A stretch of 64,000 nucleotides of DNA from Ancylomarina subtilis (GTDB lineage: Bacteria; Bacteroidota; Bacteroidia; Bacteroidales; Marinifilaceae), in the NCBI RefSeq assembly GCF_004217115.1, contig NZ_SHKN01000001.1, forward strand, positions 1,305,781 to 1,369,780, read 5' to 3'. Position numbers and translations under genes: made by a program. The notes under the pieces are model-generated. The model did no database searches, was not told the origin of the DNA, and saw only the letters and a list, made by a program, of their open reading frames with translations. Each line of letters opens with the position of its first letter. Position 1 is the stretch's first letter. This document shows positions 18,795-27,052 of this stretch, in pieces.

Positions 18795-18832
18795 GAAAGC
18801 CTGAAAGCTGTAAAAAATCTTTCAGGTTTCTC
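18795..18832 (+). terminator. Possible terminator of the Wzi-like gene
   Basis: CCTGAAAG (18800-18807) pairs with CTTTCAGG (18819-18826), extended by GAAA/TTTC across one bulged base. The T-rich tail is weak. Confidence 0.4.
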
Positions 18833-19848
18833 TATGTATTCTATAAAAAACACCTCCCGTATGTTATCAATAGCTCCGCCCCCCTTGTGCGGTCCCACCT
18901 TCTAGGTATAGGTTCAGAATGGGGTGAATTAGCACGATATAATAAAAGTTTAAACCACTTCTATGTTAACAAGCGCGAGCAAATGAACTTTATTGGACAC
19001 ATAAGCTCGGTTCTAACACCCTTTTAATGGACTTCATTGAGTTCATAAATCAACTCAAGCACCCCTTCAGTGGACTTCGTCGAATTCCGCTTCACTCCAT
19101 TACCCCTAAAAGAGGAAAGTTTTGTTTTGCAAAAATCGCAACTCGTTATTAAACTTGCTCTTTTTGACTTTTCAGACCTTAAAAAAACACTAATGGACAC
19201 TAATTAAACCCATTATTTCTCCTCCTGGTTCCTGAGCGGAGTCGAAGGAAAGGAGGAGTACCCGAGTGAGCGAGGGGGAGGTGGTTTTATAAAAAAAAAT
19301 AGTTTAAACCACTAACATGCTAACGAGCTTGCGAGTAAATGACGCAGATGACACAGATGAAAAAATATTTAACCACTAATGAACACTAATTAGCACTAAT
19401 TAATAGGAAAAAGCTTAAATAATGTCATTAGTCACTGGTCATTGGCAATCATACCCAAGGCACTTAATACCTGTGATAAAACAATAAATAAACCTGATCA
19501 ATGGACTGTTTTTCATGATATAAGAAAAAAAAAAGATTTTTTTATTAAGGAAATAATTCTTTAACTTTACTTATGATTTTATAAAGCAAATCAATGTTGT
19601 CACACTAAGTTCTTCAACAAACGTTCAGAACTTATTATTTTCCTTAAAATAAGAATTGGATTATCTCAATTCTTTATGAGACGGTCATTTTTTTATTTAC
19701 ACGTCTCCCCCCCCTCTTTGGACTCTGTTCGTATGGTATACGCATACGTTAAATCTCTTACAGCAGATTGACAATAGCATCTAAACAAAAGCAAAAACAA
19801 ATGAACATATCAGAATGAGACTCCAATTCATTAAATATGAAGTTGAGA

Positions 19849-20270
19849 CAGTGCGATTGGGTCTATGAGTCAGTCCAATTTGAACAGGAGTCAGTGCGAT
19901 TGGGACTATGAGTCAGTCCGATCTGAACAGGAGACAGTCCGATTGGGTCTATGAGTTAGTGCGATTTGAACAGGAGACAATCCGATTGGGTTTATGAGTT
20001 AATGCGATTTGAACAGGAGCCAATCCGATTGGGTTTATGAGTTAGTGCGATTTGAACAGGAGACAGTGCGATTGGGTTTATGAGTTAGTGCGATTTGAAC
20101 AGGAGCCAATCCGATTGGGTTTATGAGTTAGTGCGATTGGGTCTATGAGTCAATCCAATTTGAACAGGAGTCAGTCCGATTGGGTCTATGAGTCAATCCA
20201 ATTTGAACAGGAGCCAATCCGATTGGGTTTATGAGTTAGTGCGATTTGAACAGGAGTCAGTGCGATTTGG
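19849..20270. repeat. Minisatellite of 43-bp units made of two half-units
   Basis: An uninterrupted tandem array. Half-unit A is 22 bp (begins CAGTGCGATTGGG, ends TATGAGT) and half-unit B is 21 bp (begins CAGTCCAATTTGAACAGG, ends AG plus one base). Reading gives A-B pairs from 19849, one A-A junction at 20107-20150, and a partial A at 20258-20270: in all about ten A and nine B copies. Many A copies contain CAATCCGATTG, a 5-1-5 inverted repeat. The 43-bp period is not a multiple of three and stop codons occur, so it is not coding. Confidence 0.9.
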
Positions 20271-20281
20271 GAGATCACTAT

Positions 20282-20311
20282 CCTCCTTCGCAGATAAACT
20301 GCTACGGCGGA
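20282..20311. repeat. CCTCCTTCGC...CTGCTACGGCGG repeat unit
   Basis: About 29 bp with an imperfect hairpin (CAG/CTG core). Further copies lie at 16665-16694, 21645-21675, 37669-37699 and 45263-45291, all intergenic and next to purine-rich AAAGGTTAAAGG tracts. Confidence 0.75.
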
Positions 20312-20666
20312 TAAAAAAGGTTAAAGGCTACAGCAAAAAGAGATCTCAGTTAGTCACCTTCGCAGGCCCCAAAATATCGGGCGAGCGGATGCGATCTAAT
20401 AAAAAAAACAAATAGAACAACTTTCATAAACGCTAAAATAAACTGCCTATGAAACACATCTGATTTAAAGACGTTGAAGCTTGCATGCCTGGATGGAAAA
20501 TATGCCGCCTCATTGATCTGCTTTATAAAAAACATCAAGAGGGTCAGGCAGCAGGCTTTAAATGTCTTTCATACAAACAATCCATTGTATTTAAAACAAA
20601 TGTCATGGAATGCCTGATGAACACATCTGATACAGAGGCACATTGCTAAATGCTATCGCCTCAGTT

Positions 20667-21626
20667 ATGAAAGATGCTAAGGATAGGTTCCAGATATTAC
20701 AAAATTATAATGATATGAAAAAGAAATATATGAACATCAGAGAAATGTTAAGACGATTTAGTGATTTCGTAGAACTTTATCAGGTGAAACTCGATGCCAT
20801 TCCTGTGGTTAAGGAGCTTATTGCTCTCTTTCTGAGTCTAAAGCTCAATTTTGAAAGGGCCTGGGCCATTCGGGAAAAAAATTATAAGGGAACAACGCTC
20901 TCGAAAAAGAACAAGAAAGACAAGGTTGCCGAACAGCTGGGCCGTGTGAATCAACTGATTTACAATTATTGCATCAAAGTCAATAATTTGGACGACTTGC
21001 CCAACTTTAAAGGCAGTAAAATAACCTATGCGCAATACGGAGATGAACGGCTCAATTCGAGATTGGCGTTAACAATAGACTATTGCGAGGCATTGGGAGA
21101 GCAATTGGCGGATACCGGGGTAACTGACGAGATGCTTACAGAACTTAAAAGCTTAACAGAGGCTTATAATACGCTGATTCCTAAACCCAGGGAACTGCAA
21201 AGCATATCCAAAATTGCCAATAATGACCTTGGCAATATCTCTTTAGAAATCATCAATATCCTGAGATACCGTTTGGACCGGGTGATGAAGTCGATGTTTG
21301 AGCTTGACGATCCCGAACTTTACAAGGCCTATGTAGAAGCCAGAGATATCGAAAAGGTGGGATACAAAAAGATTGCCATTACGGGGCATATTCTGGACAA
21401 ACAGACCAAACAACCCGTTGCTCAAGCACATATCTTTATTCCTGAAGCGAATATCGATCATACATGTAAAGGTGAAAAAGGGGGCTTCAGGATTCCATCG
21501 ATGGAACCCGGCACTTTTAATATGAGGGTTGAGGCGGTGACCTATAAGAGTATCAGCATGCAGCTGGTCCATCGCTATGGAGAAACAAACGTACTGGAGA
21601 TAGAGATGGAAACGGAGGAAAACTGA
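20667..21626 (+). CDS. Hypothetical protein with C-terminal carboxypeptidase-regulatory-like domain
   Basis: A 319-residue protein when started at ATG 20667; a TTG at 20643 would add eight residues. Residues 1-235 are mainly helical and charged, with no recognised domain. The last ~80 residues form a carboxypeptidase regulatory-like beta sandwich (ITGHILDKQTKQPVAQAHIFIP, then GGFRIPSMEPGTFNMRVEA). Such domains are usually exported, but no signal peptide is visible here. It is isolated in repeat DNA on the plus strand, opposite to the polysaccharide genes. Function not known. Confidence 0.6.
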   Translation: MKDAKDRFQILQNYNDMKKKYMNIREMLRRFSDFVELYQVKLDAIPVVKELIALFLSLKLNFERAWAIREKNYKGTTLSKKNKKDKVAEQLGRVNQLIYNYCIKVNNLDDLPNFKGSKITYAQYGDERLNSRLALTIDYCEALGEQLADTGVTDEMLTELKSLTEAYNTLIPKPRELQSISKIANNDLGNISLEIINILRYRLDRVMKSMFELDDPELYKAYVEARDIEKVGYKKIAITGHILDKQTKQPVAQAHIFIPEANIDHTCKGEKGGFRIPSMEPGTFNMRVEAVTYKSISMQLVHRYGETNVLEIEMETEEN

Positions 21627-22389
21627 CGTTTTCAAGGATAATGGCCTCCTTCGCTGGTAAAAATGCTACGGCGGATAAAAAGGCTAAAGGAGCTCAAGGT
21701 TAAAGTAAAAAAGGCTAAAACCAAAAAATTTTGACCTCTATTAATCAATGGTCGTTTGAATAAAACTTGCTATGATAATGGTGCTCTCAATCCGTTTTGA
21801 GGGTACCATTTTCATGAAGGAAAGTCCCAAAAACAAAAAATCAAAAGCCAGCCCCAATTTCTCCTCCTGGTTCCTGAGCGGAGTCGAAGGAAAGGAGGAG
21901 TCCCGAGTGAGCGAGGTGGTGGTGGTTTTATAAAAAAAATAGTTTAAACCACTAACATGTTAACGAGCTTGCGAGTAAATAACGCAGATGACACAGATGA
22001 AAAAAAATATTTAACCACTAATGGGCACTAATGAACACTAATTAAAGAGAAAGGCTAATTGTTTATTGTCATGACCTCCGGAGATCTCGCAAGCTCGGTA
22101 GTGAGTAAGAATGACGAAGCTATCTCGCATTAAAAGAACTATTGTCAGTTACTCACCTGCGCTTAAACTATGGTGCATGAAATTAATTATCTATTATGCA
22201 ACACTCGACCATTTGACTTTCAAGACTCTTGGCCTTTTTGACTTTCCAGACTTTTTGACCTTTTGACTTTCAAGACTCTTTGACTTTTATTGACCTTCGC
22301 TCTAACTTGACAGATTTGACAAGCCAAACTCTCCCCTCTATATTTTACATTTGCAATTACTAAACAACCAAAAACTAAATAAGCTTTCC
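21627..22389. repeat. Intergenic repeat island 3
   Basis: No credible gene. Contents: a CCTCCTTCGC unit (21645-21675); a TTTCTCCTCCTGG...GGAGTCGAAGG unit (21858-21940); a CCACTAACATGTTAACGAG unit (21949-21980); CACTAATG repeats (22016-22043); TTTGACTTTCAAGACTC-type repeats (22210-22300), the same family that borders the four-helix-bundle cassette at 11092; and the 23-bp ACTTGACAGATTTGACAAGC unit (22305-22325), whose inverse copies lie at 38167 and 45221. Confidence 0.65.
22346..22353 (+). promoter_or_regulatory. -7 promoter box for the 49-codon gene
   Basis: TACATTTG matches TAnnTTTG exactly. The best upstream TTTG (22315-22318) is 27 bp away, longer than the usual 19-21, so the -33 element is weak or absent. 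Confidence 0.4.
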
Positions 22390-22456
22390 ATGAACCGCTT
22401 TGGCATGATCATTGCCAAAATTGAAGCAGAAATTTTAAACAAAAAAATAGTATCAA

Positions 22457-22606
22457 ATGGAACTCGGAAACCTACCTCAGGACATTGCACAGGAAATTGA
22501 AAACAACCCCACCATTTCTCAAATTGTTCAACTGGCTGAACGCATCCTTAATCAGGGGGATAGTGAAAATGCATCAAAAATTTTAGATTTAGTTTTAGAG
22601 GGCTGA
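22457..22606 (+). CDS. Small conserved-looking protein, 49 residues
   Basis: A short ORF starting MELGNLPQDIAQEIENNP and ending SKILDLVLEG, rich in acidic and amphipathic helical residues and free of cysteine. Composition and codon use look like protein rather than chance. A TAnnTTTG box lies 104 bp upstream and a strong terminator starts 28 bp downstream, so it forms a self-contained unit. A 36-codon ORF at 22390-22500 overlaps it in another frame. Function unknown; the transcript could also act as an RNA. Confidence 0.45.
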   Translation: MELGNLPQDIAQEIENNPTISQIVQLAERILNQGDSENASKILDLVLEG

Positions 22607-22633
22607 TAACTGACTCCAAACAGTTAGTTATTT

Positions 22634-22672
22634 AAAAGCTTGAAAGTTGTGTGGAGACTTTCAGGCTTTTTT
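22634..22672 (+). terminator. Terminator after the 49-codon gene
   Basis: AAAAGCTTGAAAGT (22634-22647) pairs with ACTTTCAGGCTTTT (22657-22670) with one mismatch, a 9-nt loop and a T-run. Confidence 0.8.
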
Positions 22673-22788
22673 AATATCTTAAATTCGCAATGAGCTCATT
22701 TTGTATATATATAAACGTAAACAATAAAGGATGAAAATCTAATTGATTTTCACCCTTTCTATTTCATTCCAAAATATGATTTATTGAT

Positions 22789-23502
22789 TTAAAATTTCTT
22801 CAATAACAACAAAAAGAGAAAATTAATAAGATATATTTGTCTTTTAATTCTCGATGGTTGTTTGATCAAACGATAAGCCCATTCTAGATTATTACATACC
22901 CACCATTGTGGTGCTCTTTTGACATTTCCAGTATACACATCAAAACTACCACCTAGTCCTTGATAAATAGCCGAATGAGATTTCATCATTTCTTCCATAA
23001 GCAACTCCTGTTTAGGTGAGCCCATAGCCACGAATACAACATCAGGTTGTTTCTCAATAATATCTTTAATTAAAAGATCTTTTTCTTCAGTACTTTTAAT
23101 ATATCCATTTCGATAATTAAGTATATTAATACCTTCAAACTCTGATTTTAATTTAAAAATTGTTGCATCAATAATTTCTTGTTTACCACCTACAAAATAG
23201 AATGTCTTTTCTTTATAAAATTTACTTATAATTTTGAGCCATAATTCACAACCTGGTAGTTTTATCACATCTTTATACCCCTTACTTTTTAGAGCCCACA
23301 CAGCACCAATACCATCCGAATAACCTATATTTCTATTAATTATATCACGGGTTTGATCTGTTGCATGTAATATTTTCTCAGCATTAACAGCTACTAGTAT
23401 TCCTCCCTTTGCTTCAAAATTATGCAATAAATCATCGGAATTTACAAAAGGATAAACGTTTATCCCATTTACAATACATGGCCTTATATTACAACTTTTC
23501 AT
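22789..23502 (-). CDS. WecG/TagA/CpsF family glycosyltransferase
   Basis: A 237-residue GT26 enzyme of the type that adds N-acetylmannosamine or N-acetylmannosaminuronic acid to a lipid-linked sugar on the inner face of the membrane. Family motifs include VAVNAEKILHA, YSDGIGAVWALK, FYFVGGKQEI and VFVAMGSPKQELLM. The C-terminal hydrophobic and basic tail probably anchors it to the membrane. wecB and wecC in the same region supply UDP-ManNAcA, so this is the natural acceptor-side partner. The start overlaps the end of the upstream gene by 14 bp; ATG at 23502 is used instead of a preceding TTG. Confidence 0.88.
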   Translation of the reverse strand: MKSCNIRPCIVNGINVYPFVNSDDLLHNFEAKGGILVAVNAEKILHATDQTRDIINRNIGYSDGIGAVWALKSKGYKDVIKLPGCELWLKIISKFYKEKTFYFVGGKQEIIDATIFKLKSEFEGINILNYRNGYIKSTEEKDLLIKDIIEKQPDVVFVAMGSPKQELLMEEMMKSHSAIYQGLGGSFDVYTGNVKRAPQWWVCNNLEWAYRLIKQPSRIKRQIYLINFLFLLLLKKF

Positions 23503-24694
23503 CAATTTTACTTTTCTCTAATAGATAATATGACATCGCATTAAACATGAAGGCATTACTCCATCTCATATAAGATATTTTTGAACTCATCCCTTTTTTT
23601 AATTGATAATAGAAGAATCCTTTTTTGTCTTGCATATTCTCTACTGACCAATTTAAAACCTTTTGAGCTAAATCTGAATATTCATTCATTTTACCTATAC
23701 GTGACAGCGTAATCAACAACTGACCAGGGCAATGAATATCAATGGGATATGTTTTATCATGGTAATATTTTGGAGTACCGTCAGCTTTAAAAAAGTTTTG
23801 AATATAGAAGTTAAAGCCTTTTTCAATATGTGCTTTAAAGGAATGATCTTTTGTGAATTCTTGATAAGCAATTAAACCATCCAAATTATACCCTGTATGA
23901 AAACTATCTTTCCAATTTTGCACAGGTAATAAACCATACACCCAAGAGCCATCTTCTTCCTGCCCATCAATACATGCCAAGACTGACTGCTTTGCGGCTT
24001 CAGCATACTCATTTTTTCCTGTATAATGGTAACAGTGACTTAATAACTTACTACCCAATAAAGAAGCATTATATACTGTATTATTCCCTTTCAGAGGACT
24101 ATATGAAAACAAAAAGCCCTGATCACATTTCGTTCTATTTAGGTCATTTAAAATAAAATTAGCCGAAGATAAGGCTACATCCAGATAAGTTTGATTCTTA
24201 GTTATCTCATAAGCCTCCATTAAGGCCGTTGCGCAAAAAGTAGTTGCTACAACAGTAGGCGTATTATTGGGAAACAGAAATAATCTTCTGGCCTGCCAAT
24301 CGAAATTATATCCCCAACATGCCCCTGAATACCCCTTGGATTGCATTGAAATTAAAAGTAAAGCCAATTCATTTATCTTGGATAAAATTTCCTGATGCGT
24401 ACCAAATTCAGTAAAACCTGACTGGGCAACTTTGTATAAATTACAATATCCTGTTAAAAACAAGCCTATCCCTTTAGAATTATGCTCTTTAGACACAAGT
24501 AATAGCTTACGTAAATTTATTGGATTCCTTTTAAAAGTTTGTATCCAAATCAACCTAGCAAGAGGCCATTTCTTAAAGGGGAAAAACTGGAATATCTTAG
24601 AATTCAATCCATCATAAGGATCCCAGCCTTTAAAGTTGCAATCCTCACAATATTTCTTTAATTGATTAAAACTTATTTGAATGCTGCTTATCAT
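23489..24694 (-). CDS. Alpha/alpha-toroid protein of polysaccharide clusters
   Basis: A 401-residue protein composed of helical hairpins with recurring G-x-W and N-x-D patterns (SGACWGYNFDWQAR, EEDGSWVYGL, FHTGYNLDGLIAYQEF, IDIHCPGQLLITL). This is typical of six-hairpin or N-acylglucosamine-2-epimerase-like folds. Homologues occur in exopolysaccharide clusters, sometimes labelled delta-aminolevulinic acid dehydratase, a name without basis here. It may act on a sugar intermediate or the finished polymer; the activity is unknown. It overlaps the GT26 gene by 14 bp, implying translational coupling. Confidence 0.7.
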   Translation of the reverse strand: MISSIQISFNQLKKYCEDCNFKGWDPYDGLNSKIFQFFPFKKWPLARLIWIQTFKRNPINLRKLLLVSKEHNSKGIGLFLTGYCNLYKVAQSGFTEFGTHQEILSKINELALLLISMQSKGYSGACWGYNFDWQARRLFLFPNNTPTVVATTFCATALMEAYEITKNQTYLDVALSSANFILNDLNRTKCDQGFLFSYSPLKGNNTVYNASLLGSKLLSHCYHYTGKNEYAEAAKQSVLACIDGQEEDGSWVYGLLPVQNWKDSFHTGYNLDGLIAYQEFTKDHSFKAHIEKGFNFYIQNFFKADGTPKYYHDKTYPIDIHCPGQLLITLSRIGKMNEYSDLAQKVLNWSVENMQDKKGFFYYQLKKGMSSKISYMRWSNAFMFNAMSYYLLEKSKIDEKL

Positions 24695-24704
24695 TGATTA
24701 CAAT

Positions 24705-25658
24705 CTATCTATTTTGAAAGATATTAATTCGTTCATCTACAATTTGACCACCCTCAATAATTAAGGCATTACCTAAAACTTCATTAGGTTTATCGGTTAT
24801 AATATCATCGATATAACCTGAAACGATTTCACTCAAATAAAATGATATTGTTTTATAAAATAATGATGGCGTATGATCGACTGCGTAATGGGTAACTCCT
24901 TCTACAACATAAATAGGATTTTCAATAGTCGTAGGCACACTAGTTTCAATCGCACCGGCTGCGTCACAACTAATGTCTATAATCAAAGCTCCAGCTTTCA
25001 TTATAGATAAATCGCTTTTATAAATTATATGATCAGTTCTATTGGTATCCCAAAGAATACCGTTTACAATAACATCATATTCAGACATTTCTTTTCGAAG
25101 TAAACTCTCAGTTCTTCTATCATAAACAGTTACATCTGCACCAAGAACAGTCAATATTTTCAAAGCTCCTCTTGCTATATTCCCTCTTCCTATAACAGCT
25201 ACTTTAGTATTATAAGGGAATAAACCATGCAAAGTATAAGCATGCATTATTGCAGCTTCACCTGCAATTTCATTGTTCTTATAAAAGGTATGTCTCCCAT
25301 CTTCAAACATATCTTCCCAAGCATACGCCGACAATTTATTCTTCACTAACGCATCTGTAATTTCTTTATTTTGCACAGCATGTACCCAACCAAAAATAGT
25401 TTGACACGACAAATCTTTTAAATATTCTGCATCCCCAATTTTAGGGTCACAAATAATATTTTTTGACAAAACTTCCTCTCTAGATACTACATTAATTCCC
25501 AAACTAGAATAATCGTCATCAGTATAGCCCATAACATCACCATAACCTGATTCAATATAAATTTGATTTTTATATTTCACACCACTTAAATGAATAGGAA
25601 GCAAAGCACGTCTATTCTCATTTTCTTTTACCGAAATAGGAAATCCAATTGTTTTCAT
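24705..25658 (-). CDS. N5-(carboxyethyl)ornithine synthase-like dehydrogenase
   Basis: A 317-residue member of the alanine dehydrogenase/PNT family that resembles N5-(carboxyethyl)ornithine synthase, which joins pyruvate to the side-chain amine of ornithine (or lysine) with NADPH. Visible hallmarks are IGFPISVKENENRRALLP at the N-terminus, CDPKIGDAEYL, WVHAVQNKEITD, NNEIAGEAA, the Rossmann motif VIGRGNIARGA and VDHTPSLFYK. Full alanine dehydrogenases are about 370 residues and differ in these motifs. Inside a polysaccharide operon the product is probably a decoration, since carboxyethyl-lysine occurs amide-linked in some O-antigens. An adenylate-forming enzyme is encoded 10 bp upstream. Confidence 0.78.
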   Translation of the reverse strand: MKTIGFPISVKENENRRALLPIHLSGVKYKNQIYIESGYGDVMGYTDDDYSSLGINVVSREEVLSKNIICDPKIGDAEYLKDLSCQTIFGWVHAVQNKEITDALVKNKLSAYAWEDMFEDGRHTFYKNNEIAGEAAIMHAYTLHGLFPYNTKVAVIGRGNIARGALKILTVLGADVTVYDRRTESLLRKEMSEYDVIVNGILWDTNRTDHIIYKSDLSIMKAGALIIDISCDAAGAIETSVPTTIENPIYVVEGVTHYAVDHTPSLFYKTISFYLSEIVSGYIDDIITDKPNEVLGNALIIEGGQIVDERINIFQNR

Positions 25659-25668
25659 AAGATAAAAT

Positions 25669-26862
25669 TTATATGTTTTGTATTAATCTTTTTAGTTTAC
25701 CTCGTTTTGTTCTAGGTAAGTTTGGGCACACCTTAACTATAGCACTAATTCGTTCGCCAAAAGTATTCTTAAAGTCCAAAATTATATTTTGAATATCATC
25801 TTCTCCAAATGATGAATTAACTGTCACATGAAATTCAACTACCCCATATTTCTCTTGAAAAAATTGAAATGACAATACATTCTCCAATGTTTTAGGGCGT
25901 GTTAAGACGGTGCATGGAATACGCTGCCTATCAAAATCATATACATAATCTTGTGATCGCCCCAAAATAGATACTACCATACCAGAATCATCTAAAACAA
26001 TATAATCCTCCGTTCCATAGCGAATAAATGGCATTGCATCATTTATAAATCCTGTTGATACTATTTCTGCAATTTGATTACCATCAGCATCTCTTTCAAT
26101 AGGGATAAATTCAGTATAACCATAACTATTATAAAATTTGTACTTTCCTAAATTTACTGATATGGCAAAAGCCACATGTTCATTTTGACCATATAAATCA
26201 ATCAATTCACAATCAGGCAATACTGATTTAACAAAAATTTTATCCTCAATACTAAAAATTTCTGAGCTTGTTAATATTCCTTTAATACCGGAAAGTTCTT
26301 TTTCCAACCTTAATTCTACAACAATCCTCAAAAATATTAACAGTGAACTAGGATAGGCATGAAGACAATTAATATTATACTTTTTAATAGACGTCAAATA
26401 TTCTTGTATAGTATCCGCAGTCAAGTCATAAGATGACAAAATTAATTTATTATTTATAAAGGAACTTAGTCCATTCTTAGGTCTAACTCCTCTTAGAACT
26501 GCAACATTTAAATCATTACCAATTAAACTAAAAGCGTAATCCACATATGACATCTCGCGAATTACATCTTTATAACTACGATAAAGGTTTAAGGATTTCC
26601 CTGAGGTTCCTCCAGTAGATGACTTTAATAATGTAAATTTTAGATATTTCTTAGACAAGAATAAATTTTCATTATTTAGAACTTCATCTTTTCGCAATAT
26701 TGGACAATCAAGAAGATTATCTTGCTTATATTTTTTATAAAACTCAACATCCTCTTTAAACTTCCCAAAATAAGTATCCAAATGACTCTCATCAAAATTT
26801 AAAATATTCCTATATGTTCGTTTATATAAAGGAGTGTGTCTGAAAAACTTCTTAATATCCAT
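25669..26862 (-). CDS. Adenylate-forming ligase (PaaK/CapK-like)
   Basis: A 397-residue ANL-superfamily protein related to phenylacetate-CoA ligase and CapK, frequent in capsule loci. The nucleotide-binding SSTGGTSGKSL (about 82-92), the YGQNEH motif, the FIRYGTEDY motif and the C-terminal PRTKRGKLKRLI lysine region are visible. It probably activates a carboxylate for transfer onto the polysaccharide. Its position beside the carboxyethyl-ornithine-synthase-like gene suggests that it activates that amino acid or couples a uronic acid to it (inference). Confidence 0.82.
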   Translation of the reverse strand: MDIKKFFRHTPLYKRTYRNILNFDESHLDTYFGKFKEDVEFYKKYKQDNLLDCPILRKDEVLNNENLFLSKKYLKFTLLKSSTGGTSGKSLNLYRSYKDVIREMSYVDYAFSLIGNDLNVAVLRGVRPKNGLSSFINNKLILSSYDLTADTIQEYLTSIKKYNINCLHAYPSSLLIFLRIVVELRLEKELSGIKGILTSSEIFSIEDKIFVKSVLPDCELIDLYGQNEHVAFAISVNLGKYKFYNSYGYTEFIPIERDADGNQIAEIVSTGFINDAMPFIRYGTEDYIVLDDSGMVVSILGRSQDYVYDFDRQRIPCTVLTRPKTLENVLSFQFFQEKYGVVEFHVTVNSSFGEDDIQNIILDFKNTFGERISAIVKVCPNLPRTKRGKLKRLIQNI

Positions 26863-26882
26863 AAAAAACTGTTAAACATATT

Positions 26883-27052
26883 TTAAATTTGTTTCCTATC
26901 TAACTCTGATTGCATTAAAACAAGTATTATCACAAAAGATGGAATTGAAATAGTCGAATAAAATACATGACCTGCTAAACTAGCTAAGGCAAAAATAATC
27001 AGGGTAAAAAACAAATAAAATCGATTTGAATAAAATTTACTCTTAACTAAAA
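26883..27052 (-). pseudogene. C-terminal remnant of a second Wzy-like polymerase
   Basis: Downstream of the wzy stop codon, in another frame, the minus strand encodes about 55 residues ending in TAA at 26883 (segment FYLFFTLIIFALASLAGHVF, then STISIPSFVIILVLMQSEL). It parallels the intact polymerase C-terminus (SIILFLSFSLIIGHSIFAGHV), with AGHV at the matching place and a similar hydrophobic profile. It has no start of its own. It is best read as what is left after one wzy gene was replaced by another. Confidence 0.6.

Larger units (their letters stand above)
18655..20666. repeat. Intergenic repeat island 2
   Basis: About 2 kb without a credible gene. It contains a GAAAG-CCTGAAAG hairpin (18795-18830) that may end the Wzi transcript, a CCACTTCTATG...GACTTCGTCGAATTC unit (18954-19090), a CTCCTCC...GGAGTCGAAGG unit (19216-19300), a second CCACTAACATG unit (19305-19340), CACTAATGAACACTAATT repeats (19373-19402), a GTCATTAGTCACTGGTCATTGG repeat (19423-19446), the 43-bp minisatellite (19849-20270) and a CCTCCTTCGC unit (20282-20311). 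Two near-copies of TGCC...AACACATCTGAT lie at about 20443-20464 and 20611-20632, just before the next gene. Confidence 0.6.

Noticed and set aside
18785-19027. 80-codon ORF after the Wzi-like gene
   Set aside because: It covers a hairpin and CCACTTCTATG-type repeats; no protein-like conservation pattern.
19849-20270. CRISPR-like array
   Set aside because: The units are contiguous with no unique spacers, and no cas gene is near. It is a tandem minisatellite.
20188-20415. 75-codon ORF
   Set aside because: It runs through the minisatellite and an interspersed repeat; its peptide is just translated repeat.
23489-24694. Delta-aminolevulinic acid dehydratase
   Set aside because: This label is sometimes attached to such proteins, but the lysine and metal sites of that enzyme are absent; the protein is an alpha/alpha toroid.
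24705-25658. Alanine dehydrogenase
   Set aside because: It is shorter than alanine dehydrogenases, and its motifs fit the carboxyethyl-ornithine synthase branch better.
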